This document shows, piece by piece, positions 49,359 through 59,698 of a DNA stretch of 64,000 nucleotides. Origin of the DNA: Amycolatopsis benzoatilytica AK 16/65 (GTDB lineage Bacteria > Actinomycetota > Actinomycetes > Mycobacteriales > Pseudonocardiaceae). The notes beneath the pieces were generated by a model that was not told the origin of the DNA, did no database searches, and saw only the letters and a list, made by a program, of their open reading frames with translations. The position numbers and the translations under genes were made by a program. The stretch covers positions 2,020,561-2,084,560 of the forward strand of contig NZ_KB912942.1 in the NCBI RefSeq assembly GCF_000383915.1, read 5' to 3'. How positions within the stretch are numbered: position 1 is the stretch's first letter; every line of letters starts with the position of its first letter.

Positions 49359-50249
49359 ATGAGCGGGACTTTCATGGCGGACGAGATCGCGAGCCAGCCG
49401 AGGTGCTGGCGGGACGCGGCGAACCTGGCCGCGGCCAACGCGCGGCTCCTGCCGGCCCCGGGCACCCGGGTGGCGGTCGTCGGCTGCGGGACGTCGTGGT
49501 TCATCGCGCAGGCGTACGCGGTGCTGCGCGAGAAGGCCGGGCTCGGCGAAACCGATGCCTTCGCGGCTTCGGAGTTCCCCCTCGGGCGTGCCTACGACCA
49601 GGTCGTGGCCATCACCCGGTCGGGCACCACGACCGAGGTGCACACTCTGCTGGCCCGGCTGCGCGAGGTCATGCCGGGGACGCCGACCACGGCCGTCACG
49701 GGTGTCCCGGTCGAGATCGCCGGCGTCGCGGGCGCGGTGGTCGACCTGTCCTCAGTGGACGAACGTTCGGTCGTGCAGACCCGGTTCGCCACGACGGTGC
49801 TCGCCATGCTGCGCGCGCATCTGGGCGAGGACCTCGCTCCGGTGATCGCGCAGGCCGAGCGAGCGCTGGCCGAGCCGCTGCCGGCCGAGCTGGTCGGCGC
49901 CGAGCAGTTCAGCTTCCTCGGCACCGGCTGGTCGGTGGGCCTGGCCAACGAGGCGGCGCTGAAGTTCCGCGAGGCATGTCTGCTGTGGACGGAGTCGTAC
50001 CCGGCGTTCGACTACCGGCACGGCCCGATCAGCATCAGCGAGGCCGGCCGCGTCACCTGGATGTTCGGCAGTGCGCCGGACGGGCTGGCCGAGGAGGTCC
50101 GGCGGACCGGGGGAGCGTTCGTCGAGACCGGGCTGGACCCGATGGCGGACCTGGTTCGCGCCCAGCGAGTCGCGGGTGCGATCGCCGAGCGCAAGGGACT
50201 GAACCCGGACAACCCGCGGAGCCTCACCCGCTCCGTCGTGCTGAGCTAG
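49359..50249 (+). CDS. agaS: SIS-domain sugar isomerase/deaminase, AgaS-like
   Basis: 296 residues with two SIS domains as in the isomerase half of GlmS: 'VAVVGCGTSWFIAQAYAVLR', 'VAITRSGTTTEVHTLLARL' and, in the second, 'FSFLGTGWSVGLANEAALKF', 'WTESYPAFDYRHGPIS'. The conserved E-S-x(n)-RHGP block places it with AgaS/FrlB/GlmD-type proteins. AgaS deaminates and isomerises galactosamine-6-phosphate to tagatose-6-phosphate. Assignment rests on the downstream PfkB kinase and class II aldolase. The ATG at 49359 has GGGGAG upstream; a second ATG at 49374 is possible. Confidence 0.75.
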   Translation: MSGTFMADEIASQPRCWRDAANLAAANARLLPAPGTRVAVVGCGTSWFIAQAYAVLREKAGLGETDAFAASEFPLGRAYDQVVAITRSGTTTEVHTLLARLREVMPGTPTTAVTGVPVEIAGVAGAVVDLSSVDERSVVQTRFATTVLAMLRAHLGEDLAPVIAQAERALAEPLPAELVGAEQFSFLGTGWSVGLANEAALKFREACLLWTESYPAFDYRHGPISISEAGRVTWMFGSAPDGLAEEVRRTGGAFVETGLDPMADLVRAQRVAGAIAERKGLNPDNPRSLTRSVVLS

Positions 50250-50250
50250 C

Positions 50251-51159
50251 GTGGAGCTCCTCGCGGCGGTCGACGTCGGCGGCACCACGGTGAAGGCCGC
50301 GGTGTACGAACGCGGCAGCTGGACGAGACGGGCGCGGCTGCGCCGCCCCACCGCCCGGGGCGCGGACCCGGGCGTCGCCGTGGCGGAGCAGGTCGAGGCG
50401 GTGGTCGGGGAACTGGCCGAGGCCGGGCCGATCACCGCGGCCGGGGTGGTGGTGCCCGGGGTCGTCGACGAGGCCGCGGGAATCGCGCGGTTTTCGGCGA
50501 ACCTCGGCTGGCGAGACGCACCGCTGCGCGAACTGCTGGCCGAACGGCTGCCGATGCCGGTCGCCTTCGGTCACGACGTCACGGCGGGCGGGCTGGCCGA
50601 GCACCGGTTCGGCGCTGCCCGCGGGTTCGCCGACGCCGCGTTCGTCCCGGTCGGCACTGGGATCGCCGCGGCGCTGCTGCTCGGCGGCCGCCCGCACCGT
50701 GCGGCGGGGCACGCCGGGGAGCTGGGCCACCTCGACGTCGGCCATTCCCGCCGGTGCGGCTGCGGTTCCACCGGCTGCCTGGAGGCGATCGCGTCCGCGG
50801 GTGCGATCGCTCGCCGCTACACCGAACAGTCCGGTCGGCCGGTCACCGGTGCGCGCGAGGTGCTGGCGGCCGAGGCTGCCGGCGACGCGGTGGCGCGCGA
50901 GGTCGTTGAGGACGCGGTGGTCGCGCTGGCTGCCGGGCTGCGGGCGCTGGTCACGCTCCTCGCCCCGCAAGCGGTGGTGCTCGGCGGCGGCCTGTTCGAG
51001 GCCGGCGGGCTGCTCGAGCGCGTCGACCGCCGGCTGGGCGAGTCGCTCGTGTTCCAGCGGCGGCCAGTGCTGCGCCGCGCGGAGCTAGGCGACGAGGCAG
51101 GCTGTCTCGGCGCCGGCTTGCTCGCCGCGCAGCTGCTGGGACCGGCGGTGAGCGCATGA
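50251..51159 (+). CDS. ROK-family sugar kinase (candidate N-acetylhexosamine kinase)
   Basis: 302 residues with intact ROK motifs: the ATP loop 'AAVDVGGTTVKAAVYE', the catalytic-Asp block 'VAFGHDVTAGGLAEHRFG', 'PVGTGIAAALLLGG', the sugar-contact 'GHAGELGHLDVG' and the zinc motif 'RCGCGSTGCLEAI' complete with its final Glu. The GTG start lies 1 nt after the SIS stop. It is predicted to phosphorylate the incoming amino sugar at O6 before deamination by the SIS protein. The exact sugar cannot be read from the sequence. Confidence 0.88.
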   Translation: MELLAAVDVGGTTVKAAVYERGSWTRRARLRRPTARGADPGVAVAEQVEAVVGELAEAGPITAAGVVVPGVVDEAAGIARFSANLGWRDAPLRELLAERLPMPVAFGHDVTAGGLAEHRFGAARGFADAAFVPVGTGIAAALLLGGRPHRAAGHAGELGHLDVGHSRRCGCGSTGCLEAIASAGAIARRYTEQSGRPVTGAREVLAAEAAGDAVAREVVEDAVVALAAGLRALVTLLAPQAVVLGGGLFEAGGLLERVDRRLGESLVFQRRPVLRRAELGDEAGCLGAGLLAAQLLGPAVSA

Positions 51160-52058
51160 TCCTCACTGTCACCCCGAACGCCGCGCTCGACGTGACGTAC
51201 ACAGTGGACAGTCTGGTTCCGGACGAGGTGCACCGGGTCGCGCAGGTACGGCAACGCGCCGGGGGCAAGGGGATCAACGTCGCCCGCGTGCTGCACGCGC
51301 TGGGCGGCGACACCCGGGCGCTCGCGCTGGCCGGCGGCGCCACCGGCAACGCCGTCGCGCGGGAGCTGGCGACCTCCGGGGTGCCCGCCGAACTGGTCCC
51401 CATCGCGGGGGAGACCCGCCGGACGACCGCTGTGCTCGCCCTCGCCGACCGGTCGGTCACGTTGCTCAACGAACCGGGCCCGGAGGTCACCGCGGGGGAG
51501 TGGGCGGCGCTGCTCGCCGCGGCGTCCCGGCACCGGCCGGAGGTGCTGGTCTGTTCCGGCAGCCTGCCGCCCGGCGCGCCGCCGGACGGGTACGCCCAGC
51601 TCGCCGCGACCGGGGCCCAGACCGTGCTCGACACCTCCGGGGACGCGCTGCTGGCCGGGCTCGCCGGGCGACCGGCCGTGGTCAAGCCGAACGTCAGCGA
51701 GCTGATCGAGGTCACCGGCATCCGCGACGTCGAGTCGGCCGCGGCCGAGCTGCGCAGGGCAGGCGCGGGCGCGGTGGTCGTGTCGCTGGGCCCGGACGGC
51801 CTGCTCGCCGTCACCGGGTCCGGCACCTGGCACGCGGCGCCTTCCGCCGCGCTGAGCGGGAACGCGACCGGGGCCGGGGACGCCGCCGTCGCCGGGATCG
51901 CGCTCGGGATGTCCTGGCGCGAACCGTGGCCGCAATTGCTGCGCCGAGCCGTCGCGCTCTCCGGGGCGGCCGTGCTCGGGCCGCTGGCCGGCGACCTCGA
52001 CCTCGGCCACTACCACCGGGAACACGACCGGGTCGCCGTGCGCGCCCGGGGAACCTGA
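51156..52058 (+). CDS. PfkB-family kinase (tagatose-6-phosphate or fructose-1-phosphate kinase)
   Basis: 300 residues in the LacC/FruK branch of ribokinase-like enzymes: 'MILTVTPNAALDVTYTVD', 'RAGGKGINVARVLHALGGD' (signature 1), 'VCSGSLPPGAPP', 'VVKPNVSELIEVTG' and the anion-hole/catalytic block 'GNATGAGDAAVAG' with its Asp (signature 2). In the present context it would make tagatose-1,6-bisphosphate for the aldolase downstream. The ATG overlaps the ROK stop (ATGA). Confidence 0.88.
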   Translation: MILTVTPNAALDVTYTVDSLVPDEVHRVAQVRQRAGGKGINVARVLHALGGDTRALALAGGATGNAVARELATSGVPAELVPIAGETRRTTAVLALADRSVTLLNEPGPEVTAGEWAALLAAASRHRPEVLVCSGSLPPGAPPDGYAQLAATGAQTVLDTSGDALLAGLAGRPAVVKPNVSELIEVTGIRDVESAAAELRRAGAGAVVVSLGPDGLLAVTGSGTWHAAPSAALSGNATGAGDAAVAGIALGMSWREPWPQLLRRAVALSGAAVLGPLAGDLDLGHYHREHDRVAVRARGT

Positions 52059-52066
52059 GGAGAGCC

Positions 52067-52921
52067 ATGCCATTGGTGTCCACCGGGAAGATCGTCGGCG
52101 AGGCCGCCGCGCGGCGCCGGGGCTGCGCGGCCTTCAACGCCATCCAGCTGGAGCACCTGACCGCCATCGTGGCGGGGGCGGAGGCCGCCGATGCTCCGGT
52201 GATCCTTCAGCTGAGCCAGAACGCGGTGCGCTACCACGGCGCGCTCGCCCCGGTCGGCGGCGCGGCGCTCGCCGTCGCGCGGGCGGCGGGGGTTCCGGTG
52301 GCCGTGCACCTCGACCACGCCGAATCCCGCGAGCTGGTGCGCGAGGCCGTCGGCCTCGGCTTCGGCTCGGTGATGTACGACGGGTCCGCATTGGATTACG
52401 CGGACAACGTGCGCCAGACCCGCGAGGTCGCCGCGTACTGCCACGACCACGGCGTCTGGGTGGAGGCCGAACTGGGGGAGATCGGCGGGAAGGACGGCGT
52501 GCACGCGCCCGGCGTCCGCACCGACCCGGACGAGGCCGCCGGATTCGTCGCGAGCACCGGGGTGGACGCGCTGGCCGTGGCGGTCGGCAGTTCGCATGCG
52601 ATGCTGTCGCGCGACGCGGTGCTCGACTTCGAACTGATCGCCGCGTTGCACGCGGCGGTGCCGGTGCCGCTGGTTCTGCACGGGTCGTCCGGCGTGCCGG
52701 ACGCGGGGCTGGCGGGCGCGGTGGCCGCGGGGATGACGAAGATCAATATCGCCACGCAGCTGAACAAGGTGTTCACCGCCGCCGCGGCGAGCGATTGGCG
52801 CGAGCATCCGGACCGGGTGGACCCCCGCCGGTATCTCGGCGCGGGCCGGACCGCGGTGGCGGCGGAGGTGCGGCGGTTGCTCGGAGTGCTCATGCTGGGA
52901 CAGGCGGAAGCCGCCAGATGA
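52067..52921 (+). CDS. Class II fructose/tagatose-bisphosphate aldolase (KbaY/GatY type)
   Basis: 284-residue zinc aldolase. It begins MPLVSTGKIVGEAAARRRGC and carries 'AFNAIQLEHLTAIV', the zinc-ligand block 'AVHLDHAESRELV', 'SVMYDGSALDYADN', 'WVEAELGEIGGKDG', the phosphate and zinc block 'VLHGSSGVPDAG' and 'GMTKINIATQLNKVF'. It cleaves a ketose-1,6-bisphosphate to dihydroxyacetone phosphate and glyceraldehyde-3-phosphate. Tagatose-bisphosphate is favoured by context. The ATG has a GAGGAGAG site; 8 nt separate it from the PfkB gene. Confidence 0.9.
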   Translation: MPLVSTGKIVGEAAARRRGCAAFNAIQLEHLTAIVAGAEAADAPVILQLSQNAVRYHGALAPVGGAALAVARAAGVPVAVHLDHAESRELVREAVGLGFGSVMYDGSALDYADNVRQTREVAAYCHDHGVWVEAELGEIGGKDGVHAPGVRTDPDEAAGFVASTGVDALAVAVGSSHAMLSRDAVLDFELIAALHAAVPVPLVLHGSSGVPDAGLAGAVAAGMTKINIATQLNKVFTAAAASDWREHPDRVDPRRYLGAGRTAVAAEVRRLLGVLMLGQAEAAR

Positions 52922-52972
52922 CAATTATGCAGTTTCATCGACCGAACTTGTTGACAGATGCGTGAAATCAAA

Positions 52973-52995
52973 CAAAACTGCGCGCTAACGCGCAG
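52973..52995. promoter_or_regulatory. Operator-like sequence upstream of the binding-protein gene
   Basis: CAAAACTGC (52973-52981) overlaps a perfect inverted repeat CTGCGCG-CTAA-CGCGCAG (52978-52995), about 35 nt before the ATG at 53030. CAAAAGTGC, differing by one base, occurs upstream of the DeoR gene at 62978-62986. The region may bind that regulator. Confidence 0.45.
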
Positions 52996-53029
52996 AATGC
53001 TGCGTTATTCCCTAGACCAGGTGGTGGCC

Positions 53030-54487
53030 ATGCGGGTAGCACAAGGCAAGTGTTTTCTGGGGCCGGGCCAGGCGCCCGAGCCGGGGGCCGGAGCCTCGCG
53101 GAAGAAGCTGGCGGCGGCCTTCGCCGCCGGTGCCATGATGCTGCTCGCCGGCTGTGGCGGAGGCGCCGAGGCGGGCGGCACCGGCGAGAACGCCCTGCCC
53201 GGCGTCGATCAGTACTTGAACGCGCCGTGTCCCGAGCCGGGGGTGAAGCCCCCGACCGGAAAGCAGGTCACCTACTGGTCGATGTGGACCGCCGACGAGC
53301 CGCAGGGCAAGGTGCTGCAGAAGGCGTTCAAATGCTTCCAGGACAAGACCGGCGTGCACGTCGACGTCCAGTGGCTCGGCCGCAAGGCGTACACGCAGAA
53401 CCTGGTGCCCGCGCTGAACACCGACACCGTGCCTGACCTGTTCGACCAGGACGTCAGCAAAGTCGGCGCCGCTGTCATGACCCCGGGCGGCACGCAGAGC
53501 CTCGACGACGTGTACGGGATGAAAGTGGGCGAGGGCGAGAAGACGGTCAAGGACGTGCTTGCGCCCAGCTCGTACGACTTCCCGCAGAACAAGGACCACG
53601 AGGGACACAGCTTCCTGGTGCCCTACACCGTCCAGTCCAGCGCCTGGTGGTACGACAAGGGAACAGCCGGCGCGGTGGCGCAGCCGAAGACAATGGACGA
53701 GCTGACCGCCCTGTTCGACAAGGCGAAGGCGGACGGCAAGGCGGCGATCAGCCAGGACGGGGACATCCCGTTCTACAACATGTACTTCTTCACCCAGCTC
53801 GCCGAGCGGTACGTCGGTTCGGGCGGGCTGTACAAGGCGGCCACCGACCGCAGCGGCTCGCTCTGGCAGTCCGACCCCGGATTCCTCAAGGCCGCCGCCG
53901 AAACCGCGAAGCTGCCCAAGTACTTTATCGACGGCTGGGATGCGGCGAAGTTCCCTCAGGTGCAGCAGCGCTGGGCGGACGGGGACTCGCGCTACCTCTA
54001 CGTCGGCACCTGGGCGCCGAGCGAGACTCGTGAGTACCTCGACAAGGAAGGCGCGGGGAAGAAGATCGCGTACGGCTCCTTCCAGTTCCCGATGCCGCCG
54101 GGCGCCACGCACGACACGGTCGAGCAGATGTCGATCGGCTTCGCGGTGCCGAAGAAGGCCAAGAACCCCGAGGCGGCGAAGGCGTTCATCGCCTACTTCC
54201 TCAACAAGGACCTGCTCTCCGGCATCCCCGCCGTCGCGGACAATCTGGTGCCGCGCGCCGACCTCGCCGTGCCGGACGACCTCAAGCAGGTCAAGGCCGC
54301 GATGGACGATCCGAAGAAGGAGCACGTGCTGCAGTACGACGGGATCGACGGCATCGCGGGCGGCAAGTGGCAGACCGACGTGTTCGACCCGGCGGACCTC
54401 GCGCTGCTCAAGGGCCAGCTGAGCCCGCAGCAGTTCGTCTCCCAGCTTTCGGCCAAGAGCGCCGCGTTCTGGAAGGGCCAAGGCTGA
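53030..54487 (+). CDS. Sugar-binding lipoprotein of an ABC transporter (CUT1)
   Basis: 485 residues. A long basic N-region is followed by the signal 'KLAAAFAAGAMMLLAGCGGG', whose LAGC lipobox Cys would be lipidated. The mature part has 'QVTYWSMWTADEPQGKVLQK', 'FKCFQDKTGVHVDVQWLGR', 'SFLVPYTVQSSAWWYDKG', 'FIDGWDAAKFPQVQQRWADG' and 'IGFAVPKKAKNPEAAKAF', all consistent with SBP_bac_1 oligosaccharide-binding proteins. The ATG at 53030 was chosen; in-frame codons from 52958 run through the operator-like palindrome. It is the first gene of a transporter operon with two permeases and an ATPase. Confidence 0.9.
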   Translation: MRVAQGKCFLGPGQAPEPGAGASRKKLAAAFAAGAMMLLAGCGGGAEAGGTGENALPGVDQYLNAPCPEPGVKPPTGKQVTYWSMWTADEPQGKVLQKAFKCFQDKTGVHVDVQWLGRKAYTQNLVPALNTDTVPDLFDQDVSKVGAAVMTPGGTQSLDDVYGMKVGEGEKTVKDVLAPSSYDFPQNKDHEGHSFLVPYTVQSSAWWYDKGTAGAVAQPKTMDELTALFDKAKADGKAAISQDGDIPFYNMYFFTQLAERYVGSGGLYKAATDRSGSLWQSDPGFLKAAAETAKLPKYFIDGWDAAKFPQVQQRWADGDSRYLYVGTWAPSETREYLDKEGAGKKIAYGSFQFPMPPGATHDTVEQMSIGFAVPKKAKNPEAAKAFIAYFLNKDLLSGIPAVADNLVPRADLAVPDDLKQVKAAMDDPKKEHVLQYDGIDGIAGGKWQTDVFDPADLALLKGQLSPQQFVSQLSAKSAAFWKGQG

Positions 54488-55446
54488 TGACGGCGGCGAC
54501 CGGAGCGGCCCGGGCGTCGCGGCGGCCGGCCGCCCGGGCGAGCCGCGGCGCGCACCTTGGCCGCAAACGCAGGCTGTTCTGGCCGTTCGCCGCGCCGGCG
54601 CTGGCGCTGTACCTGGCTTTCCTGGTGCTGCCGACGGTCGCCACGGTGGTGCTGAGCTTCACCCACTGGGCCGGGGCGGGCGATACACCGGAGCCCGACG
54701 GCGTGACGAACTACGTGCAGATGTGGAACAGCGACTCGTTCCAGTACGCCTTCCGCAACACGCTGGTGTACGTCTTCCTCGGCGGCATCGGCACGTTCGC
54801 GGTCGCGTTCCTGTTCACCATGGTGCTGCGGGACATGCGCGGCGGCAAGGTGATCCGTGCCATCCTGTTCTTCCCGAACATCGTCGCGCCGGTGGCGCTC
54901 GGCATGTTCCTCGGGTTCGTGTTCAAGTACCAGCCCGGCAAGCAGGGCCTGGCGAACTACGTGCTGGAGCACGTGGGCGCGGACGCGGCGAAGTTCCTCG
55001 CCCCGGCCAACGTGACCGGGGTGGTGACCGCGTCGCTGATCTGGGCCAGCTCCGGCTTCTACATCACGATCCTGATGGCCGCGGTCGACCGGATCCCGCC
55101 GTACCTGTACGAGGACTCGGACTTGGCGGGCGCGTCGCCGTGGCAGAAGTTCCGCAACATCACGCTCCCGATGACCTGGGACGTGGTCGGGGTCGCCGGG
55201 GTGCTGTGGACGATCAACGCGCTCAAGATCTTCGAGCTGGTCTTCGTGCTGGCCGGCCCCGGCACCTACGCCCCGCCGAACCAGGCGTGGACCCTCGGCA
55301 TCTACGTCTTCGACCGGACCTTCGGCTCCAACGGCACTCCGGACTTCGGCGCCGCCTGTGCCTGCGCGGTCGCGATGATCGCGCTCGTGTCGGTGCTCGT
55401 CGTCCTGCTGCGCCGGCTGATGCGGCGTGAGGCCATCCAGTTCTGA
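54487..55446 (+). CDS. Sugar ABC transporter permease (MalF/CUT1 type)
   Basis: 319 residues. A basic cytoplasmic tail precedes 'FWPFAAPALALYLAFLVLPT' and five further membrane segments. The EAA loop reads 'YEDSDLAGASPWQKFRNITL', and 'INALKIFELVFVLAGPGTY' is the MalF-type end. The ATG shares its A with the upstream TGA (TGATG). Confidence 0.9.
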   Translation: MTAATGAARASRRPAARASRGAHLGRKRRLFWPFAAPALALYLAFLVLPTVATVVLSFTHWAGAGDTPEPDGVTNYVQMWNSDSFQYAFRNTLVYVFLGGIGTFAVAFLFTMVLRDMRGGKVIRAILFFPNIVAPVALGMFLGFVFKYQPGKQGLANYVLEHVGADAAKFLAPANVTGVVTASLIWASSGFYITILMAAVDRIPPYLYEDSDLAGASPWQKFRNITLPMTWDVVGVAGVLWTINALKIFELVFVLAGPGTYAPPNQAWTLGIYVFDRTFGSNGTPDFGAACACAVAMIALVSVLVVLLRRLMRREAIQF

Positions 55447-55456
55447 GGGGGAGACC

Positions 55457-56386
55457 ATGTCCGTCACGGACGCACCCGCGCACCCCGCCCGCGCGGCGAA
55501 ACCGGCACGGAAACCGCCGCGCCGTCCCAAACCCGCGCCCGGCTCCCGGCGGCACAGCCCGCTGCGGCTGCTCGGCTCGGCGATCGTGTGGCTGTTCACC
55601 GCCGGCAATGTGCTGGTGCTGTACTGGCTGCTGTCCGCGTCGTTCAAGACGCCGGTGGAGATTTTCACCAAGCCGTTCGCTTTGCCCTACCAATGGTTCC
55701 ACCTCGGCAAGCCGTTCCGGAACTTCGTCTACGCGTGGAACAACGCCGGGTTCGGCGATGCCGTGCTCACGACAGTCGTTCTGGTCGGGCTCGCCACCGT
55801 GGTCACCGTCGCGGTGTCCGCGCCGGCGGCCTACGCGCTGACCCGGCTCGGCGTCCGCGGTTCCGGCCCGTTGACCAGCGCGGTCGCGATCGGCATGGGC
55901 GTGCCGTTCCAGACCGTGATCATCCCGTTGTTCGTCGTCATGAGCAAAATCCGGCTCGACAACGAGTACGGCCTGTTCCTGGTCTACGTCGCGCTGTCCA
56001 TTCCGTTCACCGTGTTCCTGCTGACCGGGTTCTTCCGCTCGCTGCCGGACGAACTGGAGGAGGCGGCGGCGATCGACGGCGCCTCCCCGCTGCGCACCTT
56101 CTTCTCGGTGATGCTGCCGCTGGCGCGCGGCGGGCTGATCACCGCGCTGACGCTCAACGCCATCGGGTTGTGGAACGAGACCCTGCTCGCGATCGTGTTC
56201 CTCAAGGATCAGGCGCACTTCACGCTTTCCCGCGCGCTGTTCACCTTCTACGGCGCGGCCAGCTACCAGTCGGAGTACGGCGGCTTGATCGCCGGCGTCG
56301 CGATCGTGGTGCTGCCGATGCTCGTGCTCTACCTCGTGCTCGCCCGCCGGATCATCACCGGACTCACCCTCGGCGCCGGAAAGTAG
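55457..56386 (+). CDS. Sugar ABC transporter permease (MalG/CUT1 type)
   Basis: 309 residues. A proline/lysine-rich N-terminus (about 40 residues) leads into 'LGSAIVWLFTAGNVLVLYWL' and five more membrane segments. The EAA loop is 'LEEAAAIDGASPLRTFFSVM', followed by 'LPLARGG' and 'IGLWNETLLAIVFLKD'. The ATG at 55457 follows GGGGGAG and is 10 nt downstream of the partner permease. Confidence 0.9.
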   Translation: MSVTDAPAHPARAAKPARKPPRRPKPAPGSRRHSPLRLLGSAIVWLFTAGNVLVLYWLLSASFKTPVEIFTKPFALPYQWFHLGKPFRNFVYAWNNAGFGDAVLTTVVLVGLATVVTVAVSAPAAYALTRLGVRGSGPLTSAVAIGMGVPFQTVIIPLFVVMSKIRLDNEYGLFLVYVALSIPFTVFLLTGFFRSLPDELEEAAAIDGASPLRTFFSVMLPLARGGLITALTLNAIGLWNETLLAIVFLKDQAHFTLSRALFTFYGAASYQSEYGGLIAGVAIVVLPMLVLYLVLARRIITGLTLGAGK

Positions 56387-56392
56387 GACCTT

Positions 56393-57459
<1,067 letters not shown>

Positions 57460-57463
<4 letters not shown>

Positions 57464-59328
57464 CCAGCCTGAGCCTGACCTCGCTGGTGCTGCCCGCCGC
57501 GGCGCTGGGCCCGGAGAACCCGTTGCCGCCGCTGGTGAAGCCCGTGCCGGTGCAGCAGGTGGCGAACCTCGCCGAGCTGCCGCCGGACCTGGCCGAGGGC
57601 CTCGGTTACGGGCATCTCTCGACCGTCCTGCCGTACCGGTTGCAGGACGGCTATACCCGGGAGCGGACGGAGACCGCGCTGCCCGCGCTGGTGCTGGAGA
57701 ACGACCGGCTGCGCGCGACCGTGCTGCCGTCGCTGGGCGGACGGCTGTATTCGCTGTGGCACAAGCCGTCCGGGCGTGAGCTGCTGTACCGCAACCCGGT
57801 GTTCCAGCCGGCGAATCTGGCCTTGCGCGATGCGTGGTTCGCCGGGGGCGTCGAGTGGAACCTCGGCAGCACCGGGCATACCGCGCAGACCTGCGCGCCG
57901 ATGTTCGCCGGCCGGATCGAGGGCCCGGACGGCACGCCAGTTCTGCGGTTGTGGGAGTGGGAGCGCACCCGGGACCTGCCCTATCAGCTGGACTTCTCCC
58001 TGCCCGAAGGCTCGGACTTCCTGCTGGTGGGCGTGCGGGTGCGCAACCCGCACGAGCACGCGGTGCCGGTGTACTGGTGGTCGAACATCGCCGTAACGCG
58101 GGAAGAGCGGACCCGGGTGCTCGCGCCCGCGACGGAGGCGTGGCACTACGGCTACGGCGGACGGCTCGACCGCGTGCCGGTGCCCGGCGCGCTGACCTAC
58201 CCGGCCCGCGCGCAGGCCGCGGCGGACTACTTTTTCGAGTTGCCCCAGGAGGCGCCGCGCTGGATCGCCGCGGTCGACGGGCACGGCGACGGGTTGCTCC
58301 AGTGCTCGACCCGGCGGCTGCGGGGGCGGAAGCTGTTCGTCTGGGGAGAATCCGCCGGCGGGCGGCGCTGGCAGGAGTGGCTGGCCCCGGGAGCACCGGG
58401 ATACTTGGAGATCCAGGCTGGGCTCGCGCGGACGCAGCTGGAGCATCTGCGCCTCGACGCAGGAGAGTCGTGGGACTGGCTGGAGGCATACGGCCCGGTG
58501 TCGGCTGACGCCGAGGTGGTGCACGGCGACGACTGGGCCGCGGCCACCGACGCAGTCCAGTCGAGCCTGCCGGACGTCGAGGAACACCATCGGCGGTGGC
58601 GGGAAATGGCCGACCGTCGGCCGGAAACTGTGCTGCACCGCGGTTCCGGGTGGGGCGCGCTCGAAGCGCACCGGATGGCGGCGGACTGGGCCGGCACGCC
58701 GTTCCCGGAGTCGGCGATGGGGCCGGAGCAGAAACCGTGGCGCGCTTTGCTGGAGGGGCGGACGCCGACGGGCGATCCGTCCGCGATCCCGCCGCCGACG
58801 CTCGTCGGCCCGGCGTGGGCGGAGCTGCTGGAGCGCGCGCCTCGGAACTGGCTGACTTCTTACCATCGCGGCGTAGCCAGGTGGGCGTCCGGCCAACACG
58901 ATGGCGCCCGAGCGGCGTGGCGCGCTTCGCTGGAGTCGGCGGAGAACCCGTGGGCCCTGCGGAACCTGGCCGTGGCGTCGGCAGACCGGCGGGAGGCGGC
59001 GCGGCTCTACGAACGTGCGCTGCGGCAAGCGCCGCACCTCCGGCCTCTTGCGGTGGAAGCGATCGCGGCCCAGCTGGACGCAGGGCTGCCGGAACGTGCC
59101 GCGGAGCTGCTGTCGTCGTGGCGCGGGGAGCTGTCGGGACGATTGCTCTTGTTGACCGCGCGCTCTCGCCTCGCGCTCGGCGATGCGGCGGGCGCTCGCG
59201 CGGTGTTCGAAGCGGGCTTCGAGGTACCGAACGTGCGCGAGGGCGAAACGTCGCTTTCGGACACGTGGGCGGCGGCGGCCTCCGCGCCGCTGCCCGTCGA
59301 GTACGACTTCCGGATGGTCCCATCGTGA
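57460..59328 (+). CDS. DUF5107-like protein: aldose-epimerase-like domain plus TPR-type helices
   Basis: 622 residues, cytoplasmic. The first ~350 residues look like a galactose-mutarotase-type beta-sandwich: 'LRATVLPSLGGRLYSLWHKP', 'GVEWNLGSTGHTAQTCAP', 'LRLWEWERTRDLPYQLDFSL', 'VPVYWWSNIAVTREERTRVL'. The remainder (about 400-600) is helical with tetratricopeptide-like repeats ('ALRNLAVASADRREAARLYE', 'ERALRQAPHLRPLAVEAI'). This matches proteins carrying DUF5107, which often accompany sugar transporters. It may mutarotate or sense the sugar; function is unproven. The ATG overlaps the ATPase stop. Confidence 0.72.
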
Positions 59329-59698
59329 GGCGCTCGCGGTCTGCTTGACGCGGGGCCTGGCAGCGAAGCGAATGTCCGTGCCCCGCCACGTCCGCCGCGC
59401 AGCACGAGATCGCGTTCCGCCGAAAACCCGGCGTGCGGCGGATCATGCGGCACGAGCCGCCGTCGCCGGCTCGTGCGCGTGATCGCGCGGTGCTGCCGAC
59501 GTCGGCTGCTGAGTACCGCCCTCGTGGCGCGAGGAGCGCACGGAAACCCTTGTGCGGCAGGCGAAACCTCGGGTGCCTTCTGGTGCCCGTGGTGCGATGC
59601 GACGGAAGTAGGGATTAGCCGGTCCGGACGCTGACAAGCGCGGCAGGGTCAGCTATACAGAGGACCTCGTGCGTTTTATTGCGTGGAAGGTGCCTGTA
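59329..59698 (+). other. Intergenic stretch with a 10-bp hairpin, no gene
   Basis: About 340-370 nt between the DUF5107-like gene and the GH31 gene. A perfect stem, GCACGAGCCG (59450-59459) and CGGCTCGTGC (59467-59476), with a 7-nt loop may terminate the transporter operon. The last ~80 nt are relatively AT-rich and should hold the GH31 promoter. I see no convincing coding frame in it. Confidence 0.55.
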